Positions 29,243-39,793 of a stretch of DNA of 64,000 bases are shown here, one piece after another; positions within the stretch are counted from its first letter, which is position 1, and the number at the start of each line of letters is the position of its first letter. A program made the position numbers and the translations under genes. This DNA is from Candidatus Acidiferrales bacterium (GTDB taxonomy: Bacteria; Acidobacteriota; Terriglobia; Acidiferrales; UBA7541). The notes below the pieces were generated by a model. The model did not search any database and was not told where the DNA came from. It saw only the letters and a list, made by a program, of their open reading frames with translations. The stretch is from NCBI GenBank assembly GCA_030038535.1, contig JASHSV010000307.1:1-64000 (forward strand), written 5' to 3'.

Positions 29243-30225
29243 AGCCGACTCTTCCGTTGCGGAGTCGCGCTTGGCGAGGCTGGCGCGGTGGCGAAGGCTT
29301 CGGGATGAAGCTGTCGCGCCAGATCCACGATCGCATCCAGCATTCGCGGCGCCGGGCGGTCCAGCGCGTCGCTCACCACGGCGAAATGACTGTCGCGCAC
29401 GGCCTCCAGGCTGCTCCAGCCCGGGCGTTTTCGCAGAGAATCAATCGTGGCCTGCGGATCATCCTGATGCGCGCCCGCAAACACCAGATACTCCGGATTC
29501 TGCCGCACCACCTCTTCGATATTCACCTGCGGCCAATCCGGCCCGGAGGTAATCACCGAATCGGCGCCGGCGTGGCGGAGCGCGTCCGCCAGGAACGTCT
29601 CCGGGCCGGTGGAGATAATGGGGTCGAGCCACACAACAAAGAAGACGCGCTTCGGTGCGCGCCCCGTCAGCCGATGGGCCAGCTCGGCGAGCCGCCGCTC
29701 CATCGCCTCGGCCAGCGCTTCCCCATCGGTCTTCGCGCCCAGCACCTCGCCTAGCCGCCGCGCGGATGTCACCACGTCTGCCACTGACCGCGGATCAGTG
29801 GTGTACACCGGGATGCCCAGACGGTCGAGCGACTCCACCGTCTCCGCGCGGTTCAGGGAACGCGTGGCCAGCACTACGTCGGGGTGCAGTAAGACGATCT
29901 GTTCGAGGTTCGGATTGATCGGCCCGCCCACACGCGCCCGCGTCTGCGCTTCCGGAGGGTAATCGCAGTAATCCGTCACGCCGGAAAGCCGCGCCCCCAG
30001 GCCCAGTGCGAACACCGTTTCCGTCAGGCTCGGCGCCAGCGACACAATGCGCTGCGGCTCCGTTCGCACACGGACCACCCGGCCGAGGTCGTCGTGAAAT
30101 TCGACCGTCGCATCCGCGCTTCCTCCAGGCGCCGGGGGGATGGGCGCCCCCTGGGCGCACGCCACCGGCGCCCCCAGCATCAACCATACGGCCGCCCATC
30201 GCGCTCGGTTTAGGTTCCTCGTCAT
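29239..30225 (-). CDS. btuF: Cobalamin-binding periplasmic protein, BtuF-like
   Basis: RIVSLAPSLTETVFALGLGARLSGVTDYCDYPPEAQTRARVGGPINPNLEQIVLLHPDVVLA; signal peptide from MTRNLNRARW at 30225. Confidence 0.93.
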   Translation of the reverse strand: MTRNLNRARWAAVWLMLGAPVACAQGAPIPPAPGGSADATVEFHDDLGRVVRVRTEPQRIVSLAPSLTETVFALGLGARLSGVTDYCDYPPEAQTRARVGGPINPNLEQIVLLHPDVVLATRSLNRAETVESLDRLGIPVYTTDPRSVADVVTSARRLGEVLGAKTDGEALAEAMERRLAELAHRLTGRAPKRVFFVVWLDPIISTGPETFLADALRHAGADSVITSGPDWPQVNIEEVVRQNPEYLVFAGAHQDDPQATIDSLRKRPGWSSLEAVRDSHFAVVSDALDRPAPRMLDAIVDLARQLHPEAFATAPASPSATPQRKSRL

Positions 30226-30230
30226 GGCAC

Positions 30231-30262
30231 AAAATAAAAAGGCCCCACGAGAGCATAGGGCC
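30231..30262 (-). terminator. Intrinsic terminator in btuF leader (riboswitch expression platform)
   Basis: Minus strand GGCCC-TATGCTCTCGTG-GGGCC-TTTTTATTTT between riboswitch and btuF start. Confidence 0.8.
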
Positions 30263-30303
30263 ATCGGCCTGCACTCCCTCTCGCGAGGAGCGCCGGCAAA
30301 AAG

Positions 30304-30431
30304 CGGCTCAGTCAGGTTTCCTGGCTTACGGCCGTCCCCGTCGCAGTTCGACTCGGCAAACCCGACGGCTTTGGCCAATCACAGTGGCGGGACCGCGGCC
30401 GACTTTCACGGCCTTCCCCTGCTTTGAGCCG
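30304..30431 (-). ncRNA. Cobalamin riboswitch upstream of btuFCD
   Basis: Minus strand GGCCGTGAAAGTCGGCC, GCCACTGTGA (B12 box), AAGCCAGGAAACCTGACTGAGCCG; P1 CGGCTCA/TGAGCCG. Confidence 0.94.
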
Positions 30432-30453
30432 GTTGATTGTCGCGAGCCAGTGT

Positions 30454-30999
30454 ATGTCCCGTGGAGAGGTGTGTCAACGCGCGCCGGGCTGCGGCATGCA
30501 TTGTGGGCATCTGCGCCGCGAGCCGCGGCATCCATTTTCCAGCAGCAACCGGGGTGCGGCGTTGGCGATTTTTTGGGCAGGGCTAATTTGCGGCACGATG
30601 GACATAACAGCCGCGCTCGTCGTGTACGGCCGCTTCGGCGTTCTGCCCATGCGGCTCCTGCAGGGAATCGCCGCAGGTCTTCTTGGACCGCGCAGCTTTG
30701 ATGGTGGAATCGCCACGGCGGCGCTCGGCCTGCTCTGCCACTACTTCATCGCCTACTCCGCGGCAGCCGTCTATTTTGCCGCGAGCCGCGCGATGCCCAT
30801 TCTCGCCGAGCATTTTATCGGCTTCGGCGCGCTCTATGGCGTCGCCGTATACTACTTCATGCAACTGGTGGTGATTCCGCTCTCGGCGGCCACGCGCCGG
30901 CCTTTCTCCATGAAACTGTTGATCATCGGCGTGGTGATTCACATCTTCTGCGTCGGCTTGCCCATCGCCAGCACGATCCGTTATTTTCGAGCGCGCTGA
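30454..30999 (+). CDS. Small membrane protein, DUF1440/YagU-like
   Basis: AIFWAGLICGTMDITAALVVYGRFG... multiple hydrophobic helices; start uncertain (30598 possible). Confidence 0.65.
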   Translation: MSRGEVCQRAPGCGMHCGHLRREPRHPFSSSNRGAALAIFWAGLICGTMDITAALVVYGRFGVLPMRLLQGIAAGLLGPRSFDGGIATAALGLLCHYFIAYSAAAVYFAASRAMPILAEHFIGFGALYGVAVYYFMQLVVIPLSAATRRPFSMKLLIIGVVIHIFCVGLPIASTIRYFRAR

Positions 31000-31091
31000 C
31001 TCTTTTCCGTAAGACGTTCCGAGCGCCGGCACACTCCCACGCCCATCGTATTCACACGCGGATTTGCGGATTTCGCGGCCGCGGCGCGGGT

Positions 31092-31712
31092 TCACGCCGA
31101 GGTGTGCGCGTCGTCTTCGTCGAACGACCAGCGCAGATTGTCCACGCACCAGCGGCCATCCAGCCGCACCAGCGTGAACTGGGCCACGTAATCCTCGTCG
31201 TCGTCCGATGTCACGTGGATATCCAGCATCACTCGGTCCGCTGACTGGCTTCGCGTGGTCACGTCCTGCTCTTCCGTGTGGAACATATCGCGGTGCGACC
31301 TGACCAGCCGTCGAAACGTGGCCAGCGGCACACGCGCGCGGTACGCGGGAGAGAAGTAAGAGTACGCGCCCGCAATATCGTCCTGATTCAGCGCCTCTAG
31401 CTGCGCGCGCGCCGCGCGCACCGCTCCGCCCGCCGCCTCATCCGCCGGAGCAGCCGAGCCCGGAGTTTTTCCTTCGAGTTTCGGCGTCGCAGGCGACGGC
31501 GGCACGGAACGCGCCCACCGGCTCTCATGCCGTAGCAGCAACCAGGTGGTGAGAGTGAATGCCAGCGTGCCGGTTCCCAGCAGCGCAGCCAGCCGGCGCA
31601 GCAGCGCGCGCCGCCTGCGGCGTTCACGATCGAACACGGGCCGCCACACCCCCACCGGCTCTGCAGCCGCTGGGTCTGGTGTGAGTGCTTTGTCGTTTAC
31701 CGGTTCTTCCAC
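31092..31712 (-). CDS. Hypothetical single-TM protein with NTF2/SnoaL-like C-terminal domain
   Basis: TM segment [51 protein letters not shown]...; GTG start at 31712 is a guess. Confidence 0.6.
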   Translation of the reverse strand: MEEPVNDKALTPDPAAAEPVGVWRPVFDRERRRRRALLRRLAALLGTGTLAFTLTTWLLLRHESRWARSVPPSPATPKLEGKTPGSAAPADEAAGGAVRAARAQLEALNQDDIAGAYSYFSPAYRARVPLATFRRLVRSHRDMFHTEEQDVTTRSQSADRVMLDIHVTSDDDEDYVAQFTLVRLDGRWCVDNLRWSFDEDDAHTSA

Positions 31713-32536
31713 TGGGGCTTCCGTTTCTCGACCAGGGCGCGCAGGCCTTCCTGCGAATCTTCGAGCTTGTAGAGCTCGTTCAGGAACACGTCCATCGACG
31801 CTTTCAGTCCTTCCTGGAGAGAAAGGCCCACGCCGCCGATGATGGCCTTCTTCGCCATGCGCAGCACCGCGCCCGATTGCGCCGTGATCTGCGCGATCAT
31901 GGCGTTCACCGTTTTCTCGAGCTGGTCTTCGGGCACCAGCCGGCTGATCAGTCCGAGGTCGCGGGCACGCTCGGCCGAGATCGGTTCCCCGGTCAGCACC
32001 AGCTCCATCGCCAGGCGCGGACCCACGATCTGCGGAAAGATGGTCGCGGCGAGCGGAGGAAAGACACCGATTTTGATTTCTGGCTGCGCGAACCGCGCGC
32101 GCGGCGTGGCCACCACAATATCGCCAAACGCGGCCAGCTCCGAGCCGCCGCCGATGGCCGGCCCGTCCACCACCACCATCACCGGCTTCCCCACCTCGAT
32201 CATGGCCAGGAAGACGCGATGAAACGCGTCCGTCATCTGGAATACGCGCTGCGCCGTGTACTCGCCCACGTCGATGCCGCCGGAAAACGTCTTGCAAGCC
32301 GAATCGATGAGGATGAGTTTGATCGCCTCGTCGTCTCCCGCCCACTCGATGCCCGAGGTCAATTCGCGGAGCATCGGCTCATTCAGCAGGTTGTGCTCCG
32401 GACGATTCAGCGTGAGCCGGGCGAGCGGTCCGTCGTTCGTCGCGTTGATATAGTGGAAGTCTTCCCGCTTCAGGCGCTGCACCGCGGCGATCGCTACATC
32501 GATCATCGGCCGCCGGGCTTGCGATACGCGTTCCAT
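31697..32536 (-). CDS. Enoyl-CoA hydratase/isomerase family protein
   Basis: [53 protein letters not shown]. Confidence 0.92.
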   Translation of the reverse strand: MERVSQARRPMIDVAIAAVQRLKREDFHYINATNDGPLARLTLNRPEHNLLNEPMLRELTSGIEWAGDDEAIKLILIDSACKTFSGGIDVGEYTAQRVFQMTDAFHRVFLAMIEVGKPVMVVVDGPAIGGGSELAAFGDIVVATPRARFAQPEIKIGVFPPLAATIFPQIVGPRLAMELVLTGEPISAERARDLGLISRLVPEDQLEKTVNAMIAQITAQSGAVLRMAKKAIIGGVGLSLQEGLKASMDVFLNELYKLEDSQEGLRALVEKRKPQWKNR

Positions 32537-32538
32537 GG

Positions 32539-33786
32539 TTATGCCGCCTCCACGGCGAGCGCCACACCCAGCCCGCCCGATACACACAAAGTCGCCAGCC
32601 CCCGCCGCGCACCGTCTTTTTGCCGCCGCAGCTCGTGCACAAGAGACGTAACGATACGCGCGCCCGTTGCACCGATCGGATGCCCGAGGGCAATTGCCCC
32701 GCCATTGGGATTCAGCCGCGCGCTGTCGAAGTCGAGCTGGCGGTCGCAAGCGAGCACCTGCGCGGCAAACGCTTCGTTCAGTTCCACCGCGGCGTAGTCC
32801 TGGATTTTCCAACCCGTGCGCGCTTCGAGCTTTCGGCATGCCGGCACGGGGCCGACCCCCATCCGGTGCGGTTCCACGGCTGCCACCTGCGCGTCCACAA
32901 TCCGCGCCAGCGGCGGGCCGGCCAACGCGCCCAGCCGCGCTTCGCTCACCAGCACCACGGCCGACGCGCCATCCGTGATTCCGCTCGCATTCCCCGCGGT
33001 GATAGTCCCGTCTTTCGCAAAGACGGCCGGAAGCTTCCCCAGGCCCTCGAGCGTCACATCGGGGCGCACATGCTCATCTTTTTCGATGCGCGTGGCGCGT
33101 CCCTTTGCATCCATTTTGTCCACGGCGACAATCTCTTCGCTGAACCGGCAGCTCTCCATGGCCCGCGCGGCACGGCGATGGCTTTCCAGCGCGAATTCAT
33201 CCTGTTCCCCACGCGAGATGTTGTATTCCTGCGCCAGCAGCTCGGCCGTTTCGCCCATCACCATTTGCGAGAGCGGGCACAGAAATCCGTCGCGATACAT
33301 GGCATCGGTCAGTTGCTGGTGGCCCATGCGCATTCCCCAGCGGGCGTCCAGCAGATAAGGCACGCGGCTCATCGATTCCGCGCCTCCGGCTACGATCACG
33401 TCCGCGTTTCCCAGCAGAATCTGTTGCCAGCCGAGCAGGATGGCCCGCAGCCCGGAAGCGCACGCCATGTTCACGGTGAACGCCGGAACGTCGTCGCCCA
33501 GCCCGGCCCGCCAGGCCACCTGCCGCGCCACGTTCGGGCCGATTCCGGCCGGGCGCGCGTTGCCCAGGATCAGTTCGTTCACCGGGCAGGGCAGCGCTGC
33601 GGACTCCGTTCGCGTACGGTCTCGGTCTCCAGGCGTTCGCTCCGCCGGCGAGTTTCCAAAGGCGCGCCGCATCGCTTCCCGCACAGCGATTACTCCCAAA
33701 TCCGCAGCGGAGAGATCTGCCAGCCCGCCGCCGAATTTTCCGATCGGTGTGCGCACCGCGCTCGCAATGTAAACCGTGCGGTTCAT
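32539..33786 (-). CDS. Acetyl-CoA C-acetyltransferase (thiolase)
   Basis: [67 protein letters not shown]. Confidence 0.96.
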   Translation of the reverse strand: MNRTVYIASAVRTPIGKFGGGLADLSAADLGVIAVREAMRRAFGNSPAERTPGDRDRTRTESAALPCPVNELILGNARPAGIGPNVARQVAWRAGLGDDVPAFTVNMACASGLRAILLGWQQILLGNADVIVAGGAESMSRVPYLLDARWGMRMGHQQLTDAMYRDGFLCPLSQMVMGETAELLAQEYNISRGEQDEFALESHRRAARAMESCRFSEEIVAVDKMDAKGRATRIEKDEHVRPDVTLEGLGKLPAVFAKDGTITAGNASGITDGASAVVLVSEARLGALAGPPLARIVDAQVAAVEPHRMGVGPVPACRKLEARTGWKIQDYAAVELNEAFAAQVLACDRQLDFDSARLNPNGGAIALGHPIGATGARIVTSLVHELRRQKDGARRGLATLCVSGGLGVALAVEAA

Positions 33787-33989
33787 GGTCTCGGCTGTTG
33801 TTTGCTGGTCCAAAGCCCGCAAAGGGCCGACAAGATTTTGATGCTAGCACACTCGGGCCGGTCGATGGCGGGGAGGCGTTCCAGGTGTTCCCTCGCCGGT
33901 GTGCCGCCAGCCGGGCGAGCGCACAAGAAAAGGCGGCCTTGGCCTGGGCGCACAGGCGACCGCATTCGGAAGGAAAGATGGCAAGAGAT

Positions 33990-35366
33990 CTACAGGCGGC
34001 GCGCCGTGAAGGTCGTATTGCCGTAACGGCACGTCAGGCCAGTGACATTGCCTTCGGAGTCTTTCAACATCGCAATGTGCCCGAAGAATGTGCGCTCCAG
34101 GAATTCAGTGGCAGAAATCGGGACAAGCGCCCTGTGCCGGTCTCCGATCTGCATCAGCAAGAACCCCGGTTGTACGGTCAAAGTGAATTTCGCATTGGGG
34201 TCGAAATAATCCGGTCCGAACTGATATTGGCCTGCATAGGATGCCAGGAGGGATTCCGCGATCGCGGCGTGCAGAGATGGGGGCGCCGGGGCTTTCTGGC
34301 CGAAAACGATAGCGGCAAGAGCGGCTGCAATTGGATTCTGAGAAGCCGTCCCATAACTGTTGCAGAGGAGAATGATCGTAACGTCGTCATCCGGAAAACG
34401 ATCCAGTTCGGCGGTGAAACCAGGACCGTGTCCTTTTGCCGCCAACACACGGTGCCCAACACGCTCAAACATGTACCACCCGTAGCGATCCTCCTCGGCT
34501 TTGACGTAATGCAGTTGGGGTGTCGAGCTCTTCAAGAGAATGTCCGTGTTGAGCGCGCGATCGAAGCGATAGAGGTCGTCCACGGTCGAATACAAAGAAC
34601 CGCTCCCCGTTTTGTTGGACCAGTCCACATAGGGTGCTTTTTCAAAATCCGAGATTCCTGCCGGGTTGTAGCCGGAGGCGGCGAATGGGATCAGGCGCGA
34701 GGCTTCGCCGTCCGACCCCGAATCCTGCATGCCAGCCGGCTGAAAGATGCGATCGCGCAAATACTCCTCGTAGCTCTTGCCGCTGATTTTTTCCAGAATG
34801 AGCGCCAGCAGACTGTAGTTGGAATTGCTATATCTCTCCTTGGAGCCGGGCTCGAACTCCAGGGGCAGACCGGCAAACTTGGCGACGAGCTGTTCGACGC
34901 TATGAGGGCTGCGCGCGAAGGTGTCATAGTCCTCGATGTCATTGATATCCGGAATGCCCGAGGAGTGCGTCAGCAGATTGTCCAGGGTGATGCGATCACC
35001 ATTGGGAAAGCCGGGGACGAAGCGGGAAACGCGATCGGAGAGGCCGAGGCGCCCTTGTTCCGCGAGTTGCAGAATCGCCGCGGCGGTGAATGGCTTTGAA
35101 ACGGAAGCAATGTGAAAGCGGGTTTCGTTCGAGTTCGGGACGCTCAGCTCGTAGTTCGCCATTCCATAACTCTGGCGAAAAAGAATGCGGCCACCGCGAG
35201 CCACGAGCACAGTGCCAATAAAGTTGCCCGTATCACTAAAGGGTTGGAGATACGCGCGGATGCGGCTGGCCACGACTTTGTCCGGCGGAACCTGACAGCG
35301 GGCAGGCGCGCTCCACAGAATCATGCTTGCAGCTTGCAAGGCACCCAGAAGCGCGAATCGTTTCAT
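33990..35366 (-). CDS. Serine hydrolase, class C beta-lactamase-like family, secreted
   Basis: HIASVSKPFTAAAIL (SxxK), YSNSNYSLLA (YxN), signal peptide. Confidence 0.93.
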   Translation of the reverse strand: MKRFALLGALQAASMILWSAPARCQVPPDKVVASRIRAYLQPFSDTGNFIGTVLVARGGRILFRQSYGMANYELSVPNSNETRFHIASVSKPFTAAAILQLAEQGRLGLSDRVSRFVPGFPNGDRITLDNLLTHSSGIPDINDIEDYDTFARSPHSVEQLVAKFAGLPLEFEPGSKERYSNSNYSLLALILEKISGKSYEEYLRDRIFQPAGMQDSGSDGEASRLIPFAASGYNPAGISDFEKAPYVDWSNKTGSGSLYSTVDDLYRFDRALNTDILLKSSTPQLHYVKAEEDRYGWYMFERVGHRVLAAKGHGPGFTAELDRFPDDDVTIILLCNSYGTASQNPIAAALAAIVFGQKAPAPPSLHAAIAESLLASYAGQYQFGPDYFDPNAKFTLTVQPGFLLMQIGDRHRALVPISATEFLERTFFGHIAMLKDSEGNVTGLTCRYGNTTFTARRL

Positions 35367-35532
35367 GGCGATTTCCTCTTCTTTGCTTTCCGCAGCAGCT
35401 CATTCTCCATCGGCGAATCCGCGGAAGGTCTCAAGGTCGAGACACTCTCGCTCGTTTGTGAGCATTCCGATGCTGATTCTATTCGCTGGCTTCCGAGGGA
35501 GTCTTGTCTGATCTAAGCGTCCGGGCACGGGC

Positions 35533-36351
35533 TTAACGTGGCCGAAAAGCCCTGCGGAATTCGGAAGGAGTCATACCCGTCACACGCTTGAATGACCGCG
35601 AAAAATGACTGTGATCGGCGAAGCCGCAGGAAAGAGCAATCTCCACCAAGGAGTCGTTGGACGCCAGAATTCTTTCGCGGGCGTGGCAGACGCGCAACCG
35701 GCGAATGTACTCGCCAATGGTGCAGTGCTGAAACTTCCGGAACGCCCGGACCAGGTGAACGGGATGGATGCCTGCATCTTGCGCCAATCGAGCGAGGTTC
35801 TGCGGTCTTGAATATTCATCCTTCAAAAGTTCTTCGACCCGGTTAAGCCACGGCGGCCGTTGCGCAGCGGGATACCGCGTTCGATGTCGCATCGTTTCCG
35901 CGATCAGTTCCAGCGTAATTCCTTCCAGTGCAAGTATGGACAGTTCTTCCATCCTGTGAAACTCCCGGTAAAGCTTCGCCGCCAGATACGCCGACGACGC
36001 GCTGGATTCGGAATTTGGCGCTGTCAGCGCGAAGCCGCACTCCCGTATTTCGTCGATGCGCCAGGGTTCGAGCTCGATCAGAAAATGACGGCCGCGCGTG
36101 TGATGCGTTTCCGAATGCGGGGTGGCAGCCGGATAGTAAATCAGGGCAGCGGATTTCCGTTCGCTGAGGGATGCCCCCAGCTTTTCAGAATAGCTGCCGC
36201 CGAGAACAAAGCAGTAATGCGCCAGTTCGTGAGCGTGCCGGGGAATAAAAGTGCCGGGCTCGTAGGACTTCTCGGTGAAGTGGAATCCCGCTACTGACAC
36301 CGCCTTTGTCGTCGCCCCGTAAAACTGGCCTGATCTCAGCGTAACCAGCAT
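35533..36351 (-). CDS. AraC-family transcriptional regulator
   Basis: Cupin-like N-terminus; C-terminal HTH LARLAQDAGIHPVHLVRAFRKF...IALSCGFADHSHFSRSFKRVTGMTPSEFRR. Confidence 0.95.
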   Translation of the reverse strand: MLVTLRSGQFYGATTKAVSVAGFHFTEKSYEPGTFIPRHAHELAHYCFVLGGSYSEKLGASLSERKSAALIYYPAATPHSETHHTRGRHFLIELEPWRIDEIRECGFALTAPNSESSASSAYLAAKLYREFHRMEELSILALEGITLELIAETMRHRTRYPAAQRPPWLNRVEELLKDEYSRPQNLARLAQDAGIHPVHLVRAFRKFQHCTIGEYIRRLRVCHARERILASNDSLVEIALSCGFADHSHFSRSFKRVTGMTPSEFRRAFRPR

Positions 36352-36592
36352 TCCGACCTGCCTTCTCCGTTCGATTCCCCCGGATCGTGTACCCGCAGAG
36401 TGACGCAGTCACATAGAACTGATGAGAGCACCCGAATGATAGACGTTGGAGTAGAGCGATCCGTGAGCAAAATGTACGTGCGCTCGGGGCTCGTACACGC
36501 GAGGATGGCCCCTTGGAGTTTTTGCGCCGGATTCCGCCCCGGATGCCGATAGAATGGCCCCGCCGACGGCACTGTGCCGATTGCGGTGATTC

Positions 36593-37576
36593 ATGCCACC
36601 AGGGTTTGGACCCATCGCCGGACTCATCGTTGGCCACGCGCAGGACGAACTCGCGCTCACCGGATGCACTGTGCTCGTCGCAGAACACGGCATGACCGCC
36701 GCCTGCGACGTTCGCGGTGGCGCCACCGGCTCCCGCGAGCTCGGCGTGCTCAATCCCGCCCACCTAGCTGGGAAAATCAACGCCCTCGTATTCGCCGGAG
36801 GGAGCGCATTCGGTCTCGATGCCGCATCGGGCGTCGTCCGCTGGCTGGAAGAACGCGGCATCGGATTCGACGCCGGCGTCGCGCGCGTGCCCATCGTTCC
36901 CGCCGCGATCCTATTCGATCTTGCGCTTGGCGACGCGGCGCGCCGGCCGGACGCCGCTATGGGCTATCATGCGGCCGCCGCTGCGAGCGCCGAGCCCGTG
37001 GCGGAAGGCAACGTGGGCGTAGGCACGGGCGCAAGCGTCGGAAAACTGTGCGGCATGGAGCGGGCCATGAAGGCCGGCATCGGCTGCTGGACCGAAGAAT
37101 GTGCCGGAGCAAACGGGAAAACGGCTCGGGTTGCCGCGCTCGCTGCGGTCAACGCGTTCGGAGATGTGCGCGATCCCTCGACCGGCCGTCTGCTCGCGGG
37201 CGCACGCACCGCGCCCGGCTCGCGGGACCTACTCGACACGGCTGCGGCGCTTCGCCGCGGTCAGGCGCCTGCTGGATTTGGCCGTTCGCCTGCACCACCG
37301 GCAAATACGGTGCTCGTCGCCGTCGCCACCGATGCGGTGCTCGATCGAATCGCCCTTCAGCGCGTGGCCGTGATGGCGTCCGCGGGAATGGCGCGCGCGC
37401 TTTCGCCAGCCTTCACGCGCTTCGACGGCGATATCGTATTTGCACTTTCCTGCGGGGAGAGCGAAGCGGCGCTGGAAGCGGTTGGCGCAGCGGCGGCCGA
37501 GGCAGTGGCGCACGCCATCGCCCGGGGCGTCTCCCAGGCCCGTTCGGCCAGCGGCCTTCCCGGTCTCGCCGGGTAG
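36593..37576 (+). CDS. P1/S58 family peptidase (DmpA/BapA-like)
   Basis: GLIVGHAQDELALTGCTVLVAEHGMTAACDVRGGATGSRE, ALVFAGGSAFGLDAASGV, NTVLVAVATDAVL. Confidence 0.92.
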   Translation: MPPGFGPIAGLIVGHAQDELALTGCTVLVAEHGMTAACDVRGGATGSRELGVLNPAHLAGKINALVFAGGSAFGLDAASGVVRWLEERGIGFDAGVARVPIVPAAILFDLALGDAARRPDAAMGYHAAAAASAEPVAEGNVGVGTGASVGKLCGMERAMKAGIGCWTEECAGANGKTARVAALAAVNAFGDVRDPSTGRLLAGARTAPGSRDLLDTAAALRRGQAPAGFGRSPAPPANTVLVAVATDAVLDRIALQRVAVMASAGMARALSPAFTRFDGDIVFALSCGESEAALEAVGAAAAEAVAHAIARGVSQARSASGLPGLAG

Positions 37577-37617
37577 CATAGGCTTTTGAGCCTGTGGGCC
37601 CTATTTCGGTGCGAGCT

Positions 37618-38370
37618 TCAGCCCCGTCGCAGCTTCTCCGCCCAATGCGACAGATGGTTCAGCGACTGCGTGTGCGTGCGGTCCAGCGCCAGCGGTGTGA
37701 TGGAAACTTCCCCGGCAAAAATCGCGGCATAGTCCGTGTCCGGCTCGACGTCGGTGATTCGTTTCTGCTCGCTCAGCCAAACGAACTTGCGTCCGCGCGG
37801 GTCCACTCCGTCTTGCAGATAATTTCGCGTGATTTTCTTCGACTGGCGCGTGAAGCGCACGCCACCTTTCCAGTCCGCCGGCACGTTCACGTTCAGCATC
37901 ACGCCTTCCGGGAAGCCTTCGGTGAGCGCCAGATCTGCCAGAGTGCGCGCAAACGCAGCCGATGCGCTGAAATCCGGATTCGCCCGACGGCCCACCAGCG
38001 AAATGGCGCACGCCGCATGCCCGTTGATCGTGCCTTCCATCGCCGCGGCCGCCGTGCCGGAGTAATAGACGTTTTCTCCCATGTTGCCGCCGTGGTTGAC
38101 TCCCGAGAGCACGAGATCAGGCGGACCGGGCAACAGCCGGTTCAGCGCCAGAATCACCGCATCCGTCGGCGTTCCTGCTACTGCCCATTCCCGCTCCGCC
38201 ACCTGCTCGTAAAAAACCGGATCGAGCAGCGTGATGGATTGTGCCGAGGCGCTGCGTTCGCGGTCCGGCGCCGCAATGTAGATGTCGCCTAGGCCTTCTA
38301 GCGCGGCTGCGAGCGCGCGCAGGCCCGGCGCGGAGATTCCATCGTCGTTCGTCAACAATATGGTCGGCAT
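37618..38370 (-). CDS. surE: 5'/3'-nucleotidase SurE
   Basis: MPTILLTNDDGISAPGLRALAAAL, PDLVLSGVNHGGNMGENVYYSGTAAAAMEG. Confidence 0.96.
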   Translation of the reverse strand: MPTILLTNDDGISAPGLRALAAALEGLGDIYIAAPDRERSASAQSITLLDPVFYEQVAEREWAVAGTPTDAVILALNRLLPGPPDLVLSGVNHGGNMGENVYYSGTAAAAMEGTINGHAACAISLVGRRANPDFSASAAFARTLADLALTEGFPEGVMLNVNVPADWKGGVRFTRQSKKITRNYLQDGVDPRGRKFVWLSEQKRITDVEPDTDYAAIFAGEVSITPLALDRTHTQSLNHLSHWAEKLRRG

Positions 38371-38417
38371 GGATCCGGCGTTTCGGAACAGCGGTTACTG
38401 GCGAGCGCTCAAAAAGA

Positions 38418-38494
38418 TGGTCGGGACGACTGGATTTGAACCAGCGACCTCACGCACCCCAAGCGTGCGCGCTACCAGGCTGCGCTACGTCCCG
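38418..38494 (-). tRNA. tRNA-Pro(GGG)
   Basis: 7-bp acceptor stem CGGGACG/CGTCCCG, loop TTGGGGT, GGTTCAAATCC T-loop, encoded CCA. Confidence 0.95.
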
Positions 38495-38512
38495 ACGGCA
38501 AATTTCAGAGTA

Positions 38513-38977
38513 TCACCGCGTTCCGAGTAGGGTCAAGATTGCGCGAAGTTCCTGCCGGACGGCCACCAGTGCGCTGCGCGCATCACCGGTCAAGGGGGTT
38601 ATCGGTGCCGCTTCGCTTCGTGCGTCGGAGTAGCCCAGAGAGGTGTGATCCTTCTGGTGCGCCATTCCGCCGCCCTCGCTCATGGTGTGTCCCAGGGACG
38701 CCTCTCGTCCGCCTCCACCGAGCGCCTCGGCCAGATGGCGCCGCGCGCCGGCGATCGTGAAACCCTCCTCGTACAGCAGCCGCTTGATGGTGCGGATCAG
38801 ATCGATGTCTTCCTGTCGGTAGAGCCGGTGCCCCTTTGGCGCCTTCACCGGCTGCAGCATCGGAAATTCCGTTTCCCAGAAGCGGAGCACGAAGGGTTTT
38901 GTATCGGTGAGGCGGCTGACGTCGCCGATTCGGTAGAGCCGTTCCGGTGCCGGCGCGTTCGATGCGGCTGCAGACAT
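38513..38977 (-). CDS. MerR-family transcriptional regulator
   Basis: YRIGDVSRLTDTKPFVLRFWETEFPMLQPVKAPKGHRLYRQEDIDLIRTIKRLLYEEGFTIAGARRHL. Confidence 0.94.
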   Translation of the reverse strand: MSAAASNAPAPERLYRIGDVSRLTDTKPFVLRFWETEFPMLQPVKAPKGHRLYRQEDIDLIRTIKRLLYEEGFTIAGARRHLAEALGGGGREASLGHTMSEGGGMAHQKDHTSLGYSDARSEAAPITPLTGDARSALVAVRQELRAILTLLGTR

Positions 38978-39088
38978 TCTGCCTGTCTATCGTAAGCCCG
39001 CGCGGCTGGGTGTCAATCAAAACTGCTGGGCCAATCGGGCCGGCCAGCCCCCCCTTCGCGAACCACGAGTGGAGATCGAAGCTGCCCG

Positions 39089-39586
39089 TCACCGTGGAAC
39101 CGGGCTTTTCTTCCGCATGTGCAACAGCTTCTCGACTTGGGCGATGACCGTGCCCGCTTCGTCCTTCACCTCGACCGCAAACGTTCGCTCGATCTTTTCC
39201 TGGGTCTCCAGCGCCCCTTTAATCTCTTCAATCTGCTCGTCCGTGAGCCGGAAACTCGCCGAGACGGTTCCTTTTCCGGGCCGCCGGAAGCGGATGCTCG
39301 CCGACTTGTCCCAGACGATGTAGTCCTTCCCCAGATTTTCAATGAGCATGACCATGAAAAAGGGATCGGTCATCGAATAGAGCGAACCCCCGTAGTGCGT
39401 GCCTACGTAATTCGAATTCCACCGGTGAAGCTTCATCTCCACATCCACTTCCTTCCAGTCGGCAGTGAGGCGCTTCACCCGGATTCCCGCTCCCAGGAAG
39501 GGCGGCCAGAAATTCAGCTTCATCCGCATGTTGCGTTTCATCGCCCGTTTCACCCTGTCCTCGCGCCGGTGGTGGCCCAATCGCAT
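39089..39586 (-). CDS. DUF4442-like hotdog-fold protein (putative thioesterase)
   Basis: NSNYVGTHYGGSLYSMTDPFFMVMLIENLGKDYIVWDKSASIRFRRPGKG. Confidence 0.85.
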   Translation of the reverse strand: MRLGHHRREDRVKRAMKRNMRMKLNFWPPFLGAGIRVKRLTADWKEVDVEMKLHRWNSNYVGTHYGGSLYSMTDPFFMVMLIENLGKDYIVWDKSASIRFRRPGKGTVSASFRLTDEQIEEIKGALETQEKIERTFAVEVKDEAGTVIAQVEKLLHMRKKSPVPR

Positions 39587-39793
39587 TCATGCTGCCACAG
39601 ATTTTGCCCTGCCGGCTTGCCCCGCGGACCGCATCCAGGGCAGGCTCCCCTCCCCACCGTCGCCAGGAAAGGAGCCCGCACGGTCTTTGCCAATCCACTG
39701 CGTAAGCGCACCACGGCTGAGTTGGAAGGTGTGACATAGAGTCCAACTCGATCTTCTCTTGCCTTACCTTGTTGGCCAGAGTAGGATTGAACT

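Noticed and set aside
27348-29336. 662-aa ORF start for the ABC ATPase
   Set aside because: N-terminal 370 residues are an out-of-frame reading of btuC; GTG at 28226 overlapping the btuC stop is the likely start.
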